A DNA stretch of 64,000 bases, from NCBI RefSeq assembly GCF_949987535.1, contig NC_080082.1, positions 46,534,374 to 46,598,373 on the forward strand. Reading direction: 5' to 3'. Below are positions 34,120-43,840 of the stretch, in pieces. This DNA is from Balaenoptera acutorostrata (Eukaryota; Chordata; Mammalia; Artiodactyla; Balaenopteridae). Position 1 is the stretch's first letter. The number at the start of each line of letters is the position of its first letter. Made by a program: the position numbers and the translations under genes. The notes beneath the pieces are model-generated. The model saw nothing but the letters and a program-made list of their open reading frames with translations, was not told where the DNA came from and ran no database searches.

Positions 34120-34156
34120 CCTGATGTCTTTGGGGTCCATTGTCCTGACTACTACC
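34120..34156 (-). mobile_element. MLT1-type LTR, right part
   Basis: CCTGATGTCTTTGGGGTCC, then CTGACTACTACC, continues the antisense LTR that starts at 33,316. Confidence 0.6.
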
Positions 34157-34789
34157 CGTGGCTTCCTTGGTCATCAGGCGCAGGCTGGGCGTATACATAT
34201 TGCCATAAGTATTTGCTCCACAAATGTGCAGTCTCTTGTCCCCTCTGTACCATTTTCTGGCCAGCTTCCCCAGGACACGTGTCCTCCTTGCTAGGGAAGA
34301 GCTCAGAGTCACAGGTCAGGCTGCAGCTCTGTGGCCTCCCCGGGAGAGGGCTGGCCCTCCGCCTCCTGTTGGCTGGAGGTTTGCGGAGAGCTCATCATCG
34401 CCTTGTCTCTCTCGTGTGAATGCCCGCATTCTGTGAGCAGCAAGAGGGTCACAAGTCAGTGCATGCTCAGGGTCAGTGAGGAAACACAGAGAGATTAAGG
34501 GGACAAAGAGAGGGCAGGGCAGGGCGTCCTCCTGCTGGGAGTTAACCTAGCAGAACCACAGCAAGACAGGCCGTCTGCCCTGCCCTCCCAGGGCCTGGCT
34601 CTTCCCTGTCTGAGAAGGGATACCAGGCTGCTCACGGCATTTCCTCCATCCTGCACCCCAAGAGCCTGACTCCACACCTACCAATGGAAATGCTGCCTTC
34701 CTAACAGGCAAGCCAAGGGGCCCTGTCTTGTCCTGAGTCTCTCTGAAGTGTTGCATTCATATCACGATTTCCCTTCTCGAAGCATCTCA
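34157..34789. other. unique DNA
   Basis: No recognised feature. Confidence 0.4.
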
Positions 34790-34880
34790 CAGGATGCTCA
34801 GGACCACCACAGCCTGGCCTTACCACGTCCATTTTCCAGGTGAAGAGACTGAGGCCCAGAGAGGCCAACTGAGGACACAG
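34790..34880 (-). mobile_element. MIR fragment
   Basis: CCATTTTCCAGGTGAAGAGA then CTGAGGCCCAGAGAGGCCAA is antisense MIR core sequence. Confidence 0.65.
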
Positions 34881-36394
34881 GAAGGGAGAAGGATGGATAA
34901 AGACCCCAGACTATGGACACCCTGTCTGGAGATTGACCTCCTAGTCTAGGAGAAGCCTGTGTGTAGAAGGGAGAGGAAAAGGCCAGCCCTCAAGTATTTC
35001 TGGACACAGCCAGCCTTGGCCTCTGCCCTCACCTCTTCCGAAAACCTGGAGGGCTGGAGGACCCAAACACTTAGATGGTTCACACATTCCGGAAGTCTCA
35101 GGATACACACAACCTGATGAGGGTCTCCAGGACAGTCTTATTGGGAATTGTGGGTCATTGGGGAAAGGTTTCTACAGATGCATAAGCTGAAGTTTTAACC
35201 AGGCCCCTCCTCTTCATCCCCAACCACACAACCCTCCTTATCCCTTACAAAGTCATCAAGTCACTGCAGAGAAGCAGGTCACCGGGGTTGGGGTGGGTAG
35301 AGGCCTGGTCAGGCTTGATCCCCCAGAGAAAGTCATCTGGTTATACAGCCTCGGGTCTGATGGGCGATGGTTGAAGTTTTTTGGGGGGAAGAAGGGAATC
35401 TGCTCTACCTGTCCCCACTGTGTCTGAGAACTGACCCCAGTTGCCAAGACTGATACTCAGGGCCATGTTGGCCTTTCTATCATTGTCTTGTGGAGTGGAG
35501 CCAGAGTGGTTATTTGCCCCAGGCTGAGTGGGTCATCTTCTTTTTGAAGGGACTTAGGGTGGGAAGGCTCTGGGGGCCAGCCTCCTCCCATCAATGTGCT
35601 GGGGACAGTGACTTGGGACCCATGGATTTCTCTCTTCTGTCCTAAAGAAGCAGCAAAAGCTGTCTGCAGAGGGAGACAGAGGAGGAGGAGATGCCAGCTT
35701 GGGGCCTGGCAGTGTTCCCATCCTCCCTGCCCTGGGTTCCTCCACTGGTCTCTGCTTCCTAATGACAGAATTCGCTTGGTTGCTTGAGACTGAATGAGTG
35801 GCCCCTGCTACTTGCAGCCAAAGGAGCTCTGACGGCGGCTGCAGCTGTGTGGGCCTTTGTGAACAGCACGGCCCCAGGCATGGTTTGGGTGGAGGCCCAA
35901 GGACCCTAGATGGAGGGACAGCTGCTCTTCTGACTCCCTGAGGTCCAGCAGGGGCTGGGGCTAGATCCTGCTGACCCTGAGGTCAAGTACCCCCCCCCCC
36001 CATCAGGAGAGAACAGTCTCTGTGGATGTCCTGAATGGCCAAGTAGGACACGTCATTTGAAAGTGGGACAGGATTCCTGCAGGCGGAGGGAAGCCAGGAA
36101 AGTCATTCCAGGGGTTTCCACACTCACTGCCCGGCACTCCTCCTTCCTTTACTTTCTTCCCCGGCCTCACCATTTCCTCTCTATCCCCCCTCTCAGCCTG
36201 CAAACCAGGAAAATGCACTCTTTCACCCAAACTCAAGTAAATCATCCAGTGCCATAGAAAGTTACGTTCAACACTAGGGAAAATTGAATTTATCTTGGAA
36301 ATGTTTTATTCTTCCAAAAGTTCACTTTGGCAAAGTCTAATGTATAAAAAAGCATGAAATACTACCGCTCCAGACGGAGCTGCTTCTCTGCCGA
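34881..36394. other. unique DNA with a poly(C) tract
   Basis: A run of about 12 C lies at 35,990-36,001. Nothing else is recognised. Confidence 0.4.
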
Positions 36395-36500
36395 GCGTTA
36401 AGCCGTGGGGTCCGAATCCCGCCTCACTCCCGTCAACCACTCTCTTTAACTCAAATGCCCATCAATGTCCCTGCTAAATGGGAGTCTTAGGCACACCTCG
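36395..36500 (+). mobile_element. possible diverged MIR
   Basis: GGGGTCCGAATCCCGCCTC is a B-box-like segment. It is followed by TTTAACTC and TGCTAAATGGG pieces in MIR order. Very diverged; a tRNA pseudogene is less likely because the acceptor and anticodon arms do not fold. Confidence 0.3.
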
Positions 36501-37987
36501 TCTTATCATAATGTCACGAAACCCATAGAATTACAAATCAGGTTTAAGGCAGAACCCATGACAGCCAAATCTAAGTACACCAAAAGTACATTAAGTATCT
36601 GTCTTCATTTAGCACCCCCATTCCAACCCACCGCTCAGCTCAGACCCACTCCACACAGCGCTCAGCTTGACACAGCCTAAGATCCATTTTCGGGTGGACT
36701 GAAATATAAATGACAGTTCACCCTGCACACGAACATAGACAACTGTATAAAATATTTAAATAAAGACAGCAAAGAACAGAAGATTGCTGTAAAGCCTTTG
36801 GCAGACCCAGCCTTGGGGAATTTAGCAGTTTGAGATTCATTACAAATTTCATCTTTAATGTTATTTTTAGTTCAATATTTTGTAGCACTCAGAAGTAAAT
36901 CTTGGTATGCTGTCTCCTCTCCCCTGGCTTCCTCTCCTCTGGTGTCTGATCCTTCAGTTGTACTGAAACCTAATACGTTGTCAATAAAATTGATTTGTGA
37001 CGTCGTAATGCTGTGTGTTGCCGTCTCCCGTTCCTTGATGTAATGGGGAGAGGATGATTGCATGATTTGGCAAAGTGAGGCAGGTTACTCTTTACTGTGG
37101 AATAAATTGGCATGAACTTGGAAACCACGCTGCAGCAACACAGAAACTCGCCATGTATTCTTGTCTTTTGTGCTTTGCCATTTTGAAGGTCTAGCTTCCA
37201 ATATCACTCCTGAATGCAAAGTGTCCACCTGTCCTCTCTAGAGAGTCACCACCTCAGATACAGATGCAAAGGAGAGGAGGAAATCTTGGGTTTCAATACT
37301 TACTATTCAGTTCCCCTCTCGATATGACTTTCCACCTGGAAACCTCAAGCTGGTTTGGCGCCTCCAAATGAAATTCTAAAAGAGGCGCCTGTCCGCAAGC
37401 TGCGGGTAGGAGAGGACCAGTTGACCAGAAGCTCTGTCCTGAGGTCATTCTGTGGGCTCTTCAGTCTTCTTGGGAGACTACAGGGAGAATAAAGCCTTGT
37501 GCATGAGGCAGCTGGCGAGGTGAGAGGGAACGCAGAGAATGCTGACTTGCTTGGATGTATGAACTTAAAGCCCCTGAAGAAGGAGCAGAACCCAGAAAAT
37601 TCCTGAGATTTTGACTGAACTGAGATGGTCATTCTCATTTGTCATATTAGGACAGGCCCTGATTTCTGATCCAGGGAGATGAGGGGGTGGTGAGGAAAGT
37701 TCAGACTGAAGCTCAGAGCGGCTTGAGAGAAACAGATATTTGACCTCCAAATCAGGTGACCCGTGATATCTGCCAGACAGAGACTTCATAGGCAAACTAG
37801 CCTTTCTGTGACTTGGTTTCTCCATATCAAAAATGGGTCTGATGCCCTTGGCTTCCTATTTTATTAGGACAGCTGAGGATGAAGGAATACAAGAACTCTC
37901 CTAGCATTAGTGATGTGTTTACATAGGCAAAAGCAAAAGATGAGAACTGGGGTGCTTATCTGGGTAATTTACACCTAAAAAAAAAAC
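36501..37987. other. unique DNA, about 1.5 kb
   Basis: Repeat-free by eye. It contains AATAAA at 36,983-36,988 followed by a GTGTGTTG tract at 37,013-37,020, a plausible plus-strand poly(A) site, but no upstream exon was identified. Confidence 0.35.
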
Positions 37988-38000
37988 CCAACAGTTTTTT

Positions 38001-38368
38001 TCAATTAATTTTTATTGGAATATAGTTGATTTACAATATTGTGTTAGTTTCTGCTGTACAGCCAAGTGATTCAGTTATACATATACATACATCCACTCTT
38101 TTTTAGATTCTTTTCCCATATAGGTCATTGCAGAGTATTGAGTAGAGATCTCTGTTCTATAGAGTACGTTCTTATTAGTTATCTATTTTATATATAGTAG
38201 TGTGTATATGTGAATTCCAATCTCCCAATTTATCCCTCTCCCCTTTCATTCGAAAAGATACATGCACCCCGACGTTTATTCAGCACTATTTACAATAGCC
38301 AAGACAGCACTACTTACAATAGCCAAGGAAGCAAACTAAATGTCCATTTAAGGATAAATGGATATAGA
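38001..38368 (-). mobile_element. L1 with 5' inversion (twin-priming)
   Basis: 38,001-38,245 is an antisense L1 3' end (TTATTGGAATATAGTTGATT). 38,253-38,368 is L1 ORF2 text in the opposite orientation (AAAAGATACATGCACCCC), with a 24-bp internal repeat of GCACTA(T/C)TTACAATAGCC. TSD-like CCAACAGTTTTTT (37,988) and CCAATAGTTTTTT (38,372) bound it. This is the classic twin-priming product. Confidence 0.85.
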
Positions 38369-38383
38369 AGTCCAATAGTTTTT

Positions 38384-38689
38384 TTTTTTTTTTTTTTTAG
38401 AGGGAAGGATTTTTATTTATTTATTTTTGGCTGTGTTGGGTCTTCGTTTCGTGCGAGGGCTTTCTCTAGTTGCGGCAAGCAGGGGCCACTCTTCATCGCG
38501 GTGCGCGGGCCGTTCACTATCGCGGCCTCTGTTGTTGCGGAGCACAGACTCCAGACGCGAAGGCTCAGTAGTTGTGGCTCACGGGCCTAGTTGCTCCGCG
38601 GCATGTGGGATCTTCCCAGACCAGGGCTCGAACCCGTGTCCCTTGCATTGGCAGGCAGACTCTCAACCACTGCGCCACCAGGGAAGCCC
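38384..38689 (-). mobile_element. CHR-type SINE at an L1 boundary
   Basis: A well-preserved copy with TSD AGTCCAATAGTTTT at 38,369-38,382 and 38,690-38,703. A short AGAGGGAAGGA segment lies between the T run and the TTTA tail. It inserted exactly in the flank of the inverted L1. Confidence 0.95.
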
Positions 38690-38867
38690 AGTCCAATAGT
38701 TTTTAAAGCAAAGATACTCAGAAGTTTCAACTCTGGAACCAAGTGTATCTAGATCATTCAGGCTAGGGATTCGCGGAGCGAGTGCTGTCCTAAGTAACCT
38801 GTTGGGGGAGGAGAAAGGGGAGGAGACAAGGGAAGAAGCCAGGCAAGGATACTGGTTCAGCCAGAGT

Positions 38868-39077
38868 CTACTTTGAGGTCCCTGCGGAACTCTGGAGCGT
38901 TAATGGAACCACAAGTTGTCCCACCTTGAGGTAAGGGGTCTGGGCTTTTGGATTCCTGTTGTAGTCTGCCATTGGTTGGGCCACCTGCAGGGTATTTCCA
39001 GGTGAGGTGACTCCCCCAGGGCTGAGGATGGTCCTCAGGAGCTGCGCAAACTCGTTACCATTGATATTCACAGCGGC
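38868..39077 (-). CDS. candidate coding exon, unknown protein
   Basis: On the minus strand CTCCTATCTCAG makes a reasonable acceptor, with the exon starting at 39,077. The open frame begins AAVNINGNEFAQLLRTIL and runs to a TAG at 38,868-38,870. Inside it, CTCAAG/GTGGGA could be a donor, which would give a 153-bp exon (38,925-39,077) of exactly 51 codons. Codons look normal, with C or G common at third positions, and the DNA is not repeat-derived. I do not recognise the protein. A plus-strand donor-like GAG/GTAAGG at 38,928-38,936 overlaps and weakens the call. Confidence 0.3.
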   Translation of the reverse strand, partial: AAVNINGNEFAQLLRTILSPGGVTSPGNTLQVAQPMADYNRNPKAQTPYLKVGQLVVPLTLQSSAGTSK

Positions 39078-39394
39078 CTGAGATAGGAGCCACGGCCCGT
39101 TACAGGTGGGTCTGGCGGGGCACCACTATCCAGTGAAATTTCATTCTGACATTTCCCCTCTGAGCTGAGAGCTACGTTCCAGATCCATGAAGGCAAGAAA
39201 CCTCACTGTGCTCCAGTAAGTTTCTGAACATCTCAGAAGAAAAACATGTTCACTAATAATGGTTTGGGCGGAAAGGAAAGCTGATGATTTACAGCAGTAT
39301 CTTAGGAGACGAAGGAGAGGAAAGGGTCAGCTTGAGAGCAACGGAGGGACTGTTTTTGCCTCTATCCTGTGGCATGACATTCTTTCACTTAAGT
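39078..39394. other. unique DNA
   Basis: No recognised feature. It would be intron if the neighbouring exon is real. Confidence 0.35.
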
Positions 39395-39490
39395 AGCTGC
39401 TGTTAGATTCCATGAGAAAATACGTGTGAAGCATTTCACACCATGTCTGGCACATAGTAACCACTCAATAAACGTTAGCTTGTTATTATT
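39395..39490 (+). mobile_element. MIR 3' end
   Basis: CACACCATGTCTGGCACATA then GTAACCACTCAATAAACGTT and a TTATTATTATC tail. Confidence 0.8.
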
Positions 39491-40079
39491 ATCATTTTCC
39501 TAAATGGTGAGGTCAAACCCATTAGCTGGGTTTTTCTTTTTAATGAAAACTCTGATAAGATAATCCTTGTGAGGTAGAAAGCCTTTGAATCCCTTGTTAA
39601 CTGGGATGATTAAAATGCACTTGATTATTCTGGGGCAGTGAGAGCACATAGATGTTCTTACATGCCCACTCCAGCTGAGTGTGGTGACTGCTATTGTTTG
39701 GAAGAATTCTGAGGCCATATCTAGGTCCAGGGAGCGGGGTTTCACTGATGAATTAGTCGTGTCTACCACCCACCCCAGAGAAGAGGTGTGAGCATGCGTA
39801 ATCCGTGGCATCCTTGTCCTTTGGAATCATCAGAATTCATGGCTTTTATTAATCATAAAGCTCCAAGGAAGCAGAGGACAAGCGCTGCTTCTCTCCTAAA
39901 GCAGCAAGTACAAGCTTGGGGCTTTTCACTTTGCAGAGGTGAGGTAGGAAGAAGTCCCCAGAATGTGCCACAGGTAAAGATATTTTCTCAGTAGTACCTG
40001 AATTTTCCCAAAAAAGGAAGAGAAAGGAAGAGGGGGAGAAGTTGGAGGAGGGGAAAAAGATCTCCATGATTTGTAGCAT
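39491..40079. other. unique DNA
   Basis: No recognised feature. The 39,490-39,870 part is AT-leaning and repeat-free. Confidence 0.35.
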
Positions 40080-40904
40080 CTAATAACTAAAAGCATTAAT
40101 ATCCAGAATATGTGTGGGTCTCTAAACACATAAATAACTGCAAATAAATAATAAAGAGACAAACATCTCGGAAGAAAAATGGACAAGGCTAGAACTTCTT
40201 CAATGAAATCCAATGGCCAAAAGCAAGAGCTGCTCAGTTTCACCAGTTGTGCATAATATGCGAAATAAAACAGCATCCTATGCTCCAAACTGGCAAAACT
40301 TTTCAATCTGACAACATGAAAGGCTGGGAGGATGTGGGAACTGAGTGGGAGTATGCATTTTACAAACCCTTAGGATAGCAAACTGGCAACCTCTAGAATG
40401 ACTAATAAGATGTGCAGATCTTCTGCCCTGCCAGCATCTCTGTCTCTGGGTGTGCGCTTCAGTAAAACTTTGCTCAAGGAGTCACATGGAAGGATGCGTA
40501 CAGCAAAGGCTGAAATTAACCAAACTGCCCATCACCGGGGAAATGGGTAAGTAGAGAGTGAGCAGACATAGGACATATAGCTCACCTCTGAGCAACAGAG
40601 AAGCATCCAATCATATTCACGGAGAGAATAAGGACAGCCAGAACGACAACTTCCCACTCACCTGCACCATATGTGTCTTCTCTGAATACAAAGGAAGTGA
40701 CTGGAAGCTGCATCCGTGTGGATAATTATAATCCTATATGGGAGGGATTGGAATGGGGAGGGTCAAAGGGAACTTTAGTTTTATTTATAATTTTTAAGTT
40801 TTTACTGTAAGAACATGTTCATGTATTCTTTGAGTAATTAAGTTCATAATTTTTAAGTTTTTACAGTAAGAACGTGTTTGTGTATTCTTTGAGTAATTAA
40901 GTTC
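40080..40904 (+). mobile_element. old L1, ORF2 end and 3'UTR
   Basis: Sense-strand L1 landmarks in order: GCATTAATATCCAGAATATG, GAAAAATGGACAAGGCTAG, AAACTGGCAAAACTTTTCAA and GGGAGGGATTGGAATGGGG. It ends with a duplicated AATTTTTAAGTTTTTAC segment. Decayed and non-coding. Confidence 0.65.
40787..40904. repeat. 59-bp tandem duplication
   Basis: Two 59-bp units, 40,787-40,845 and 40,846-40,904, each from ATAATTTTTAAG to TAAGTTC. They differ at about four positions. The second unit's right end became the target of the adjacent CHR SINE. Confidence 0.9.
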
Positions 40905-40909
40905 ATTTT

Positions 40910-41228
40910 TTTTTTTTTTTTTTTTTTTTTTATTTATTTTTGGCTGTGCTGGGTCTTCGGTTCGTGCGAGGGCTTTCTCTAGTTGCGGCAAGTGGGGGCC
41001 ACTCTTCATCGCGGTGCGGGGACCGCTCCTCATCGCGGTGCGCGGGCCCCTCACCACCGCGGCCCCTCCCATTGCGGGGCACAGGCTCCAGACGCGCAGG
41101 CTCAGCAGCTGTGGCTCACGGGCCCAGCTGCTCCGTGGCATGTGGGATCTTCCCAGACCAGGGCTCGAACCCGTGTCTCCTGCATTAGCAGGCAGATTCT
41201 CAACCACTGCGCCACCAGGGAAGCCCCC
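40910..41228 (-). mobile_element. young-looking CHR-type SINE
   Basis: Full-length with TSD TAAGTTCATTTT at 40,898-40,909 and 41,229-41,240. It has a long pure T tail with no interposed DNA. A 24-bp extra segment (about 41,018-41,041) duplicates a CTCATCGCGGTGC unit and is absent from the other copies here. CpGs are well preserved, suggesting recent insertion. Confidence 0.95.
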
Positions 41229-41240
41229 TAAGTTCATTTT

Positions 41241-42724
41241 AAAAGAGCCCTGGCTCCTGGACCAAACATAATACAGGAGGGTGGCAGGGTGAGGTCAGCC
41301 AGACAGATATGCTGCATGTCCCTGTACCCACAGCGGCCTTGGGGCCCCTTCTCCTTGGTGCCCACTGACTGCATCGTTACTGAGCTCCGTCGGAAGCTGG
41401 TTACTCAGAGGGCAGCCTGCAGCATCCCTATTGGATACTGCTTGAAGTCACGTTCACAGAGACAGAGATGTAGGGCGGGCGGGGAGTGGAATGCCGGTAC
41501 TCGCATTACCCAGGCTTTGGGAGGCTCCTGGGTAGGCTCTGCCATCTCTGGCACTTTGGAGCAGACTGTGAGCAGCAGAGGTAATTTGTTTTGGGCCTCC
41601 TGCCCTCCCCGTCCACGGCGCTGGATGGTAAGTCTCTCCATATTGACATCTCTGTGGCGTCAGGAGTGGGTGACCCATGACTGCTCAGAGGGGCTTCTTC
41701 CCTGACTTCTGCCTCTTTCCAGACTCTAAAACCACTAGGCAGAGATACCTCCTGCAAATCCCTCGGATGCAGCTTCTGTTCTGAGGGCTGGTCAGACCTT
41801 TCTAGTCTTCCTCACCGCCATTGCTGCATTAAAGATGGCGGCCCATCAACTCTGGTTGTCACAGGCTCACTCCCCAGGCCAAGCCTCTTCTCTGCTGGCC
41901 AGTCGTCCCTGCAGTCTCTCCTCTAGGCCCAGCCCCTGGGGAAGGCTCCACTCTCTGACTCTCATGAATGCTTTGTTTTAGATTCACTGGTGAAAGACCT
42001 TCTTTATTGCCTTTCTCAAGGCTAAGACAAGAGGACTTGACACAGCCTGAGCATTCTTGAGACGGGCCTGGGAGAGCTCAGGCTGGGGGTGGGGACGTGT
42101 GTGGAAGCAGTTTCCCCTACCCTCTCTGTCCTTCCGTGACCATTCTTGTGCCCACTGCCCCTTCCCTTAATTCACACTGCCATCATCTGTGCCAAGCCGA
42201 GCTCCTGGACAGACTTTCTTGCCACCAGTGTTGACCTCTTCAGCTTGTTTCCTGCACAGCAGCCAGGAGCACTGCTTTCAGGGAGAGGTACTAAATCCAA
42301 GTGTCCTTGATCATTGTTGTTAATTATTGAATACTTGCTGAGAGCATAGGATATGGAGCGGGTCCCAACGAACTCCGGTATGCATACCCTTAACTGCCAC
42401 GCTGCTGTTCACCACATTGGCATCGAGAAGAGAGGTCAGAGATGGATGTGGTCCTCAGAGTCAGGAGTTCCAGGCTGGAGTGACGCAGGAGAGGATGGTC
42501 TGTGGTCCAGGCAGCATCTGTGGCTCAGAGTCAGAATGTTTCCCTTCAGTTCTCGGCTCAGCTGCCTAGAATTTTGAGGCCACTGAGTGATGTCCCAGGT
42601 AGCTGAGCCTAGACTGAACCCAGGTTTTCTATTTCCTCCTGTGGGTGAGGGGCATTGCCCTCTGAGTGTGGAGTGGATCACTCAAGCCTAGCCTCTCAGC
42701 CAGGCTCATTCGTCAAATCACCTG
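41241..42724. other. unique DNA, about 1.5 kb
   Basis: No recognised gene or repeat. Several overlapping frames at 41,289-41,757 lack motifs. Confidence 0.4.
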
Positions 42725-42835
42725 ATCAGCAGGAATTTATTGAGAACCCACTGTGTGCCAGGGATTCTTCAAGACTTGCAGGATGCAGATAAGGACACAG
42801 TCCAACCTTCCATCTAGCAGAAGGGATAGAAATAG
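42725..42835 (+). repeat. ancient interspersed repeat, ATTTATTGAGCAC type
   Basis: AGGAATTTATTGAGAACCCA then CTGTGTGCCAGGGATTCTTC and a GATAAGGACACAGTCC segment. Confidence 0.5.
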
Positions 42836-43679
42836 AAGTTGAAGAGCACAGAGTGGCAGGTGCTACCGGGGCAGAAAGGAAAGGTGCTCTGGACACGCAC
42901 ATGTCCCTCGACTCGGGGGAGGCTCCTTAGCTGACCCCGCCCCTGCATCCCCAGCAGAGTGAGCGGCATTACACAAGCATAGATGTGTGAGGGAGCTTGG
43001 TGCCTTCTCCCCAGAAGGTGCATTTCAGAGGGGCTGAGCTCTCCTGTGGGTGTGAAGGTCGAGGAAGAGCTGTGTGGTGTAGCAGACATGGTAGGAGCCC
43101 CACCCATATCACATCTGCATCCTCAAGGATGCTCACATGCGACGTTCCTACTGCAAGCCCCTCCCACCACAGGACCCTGCCTGTACCTGCAGGTCAGGCA
43201 TCCTGGAATGCCAGGGAGCTTACACTACCAGGAACAGCCTTCGCCCGTTGGGTGGGACCAACCTGTGGCTCATCCACACGGGGTCCCAGTCTATCCCAGC
43301 AGGCCCGAGCCCCACTGCCCACAGCAGTCACCCGCTCACAGACGCCTGCATGACCCGCCTCCCTTTCCTGCCTCCCCCCTCATGTTTCCTGGGATGACCT
43401 CCTACATGAAGAGCCACACTGGTGCCCTCGTCTAAGGGCTGGCTTCTGGAACACATCACACAACCTGCGACAAGACGTGTGAGAAAAACCTGGTTTGACC
43501 CCTACCTCACCCCTTGTGTGTGTCTCAGCGGGCCTTCCTGCCCCATTCAGGAGAGGTTCTGGCGTGTCTGTTTCTGCCACACCTGCCGACAGGTCAGCGG
43601 AGCGAAGGCCAGCCTCCTTCCAGCCTGGCAGGCCCTGCCTTGCCTTCTGCAGTCTTCCCACCACAGCCACACCCCTTGT
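42836..43679. other. unique GC-richer DNA
   Basis: About 850 bp with overlapping frames up to 150 codons (42,983-43,435 plus strand) that lack motifs and splice context. No recognised gene. Confidence 0.4.
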
Positions 43680-43840
43680 TTACCAAATGCTCAATTTTGG
43701 TTATGTTACTATAAAAATCAAGCAGCTGGCAATTCCAGCTTGATTAGCAGGTCTCCAGTTTTGATTAGGAAATTACTGTAGTAATCAAGGTTAATTCTCA
43801 TTGCAGTGCTCAGCAATAGATTTTGTATTTTGCAGGGAAA
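43680..43840. promoter_or_regulatory. enhancer-like block with four AATCAA sites
   Basis: Repeat-free, AT-rich 160 bp. AATCAA occurs at 43,716 and 43,783 on the plus strand, and as TTGATT at 43,740 and 43,761. Spacings are 24, 21 and 22 bp, about two helical turns each. An E-box-like CAGCTG lies at 43,723. The arrangement suggests a factor-binding array; no factor is assigned. Confidence 0.4.

Noticed and set aside
36395..36440. tRNA-like B-box GGGGTCCGAATCCCGCC
   Set aside because: No foldable acceptor or anticodon arm; fits a decayed MIR better than a tRNA gene.
40794..41237. 147-codon minus frame beginning MNLGGFPGGAVVENLPANAG
   Set aside because: It is a translation of the CHR SINE. The same peptide pattern appears at every minus-strand CHR copy.
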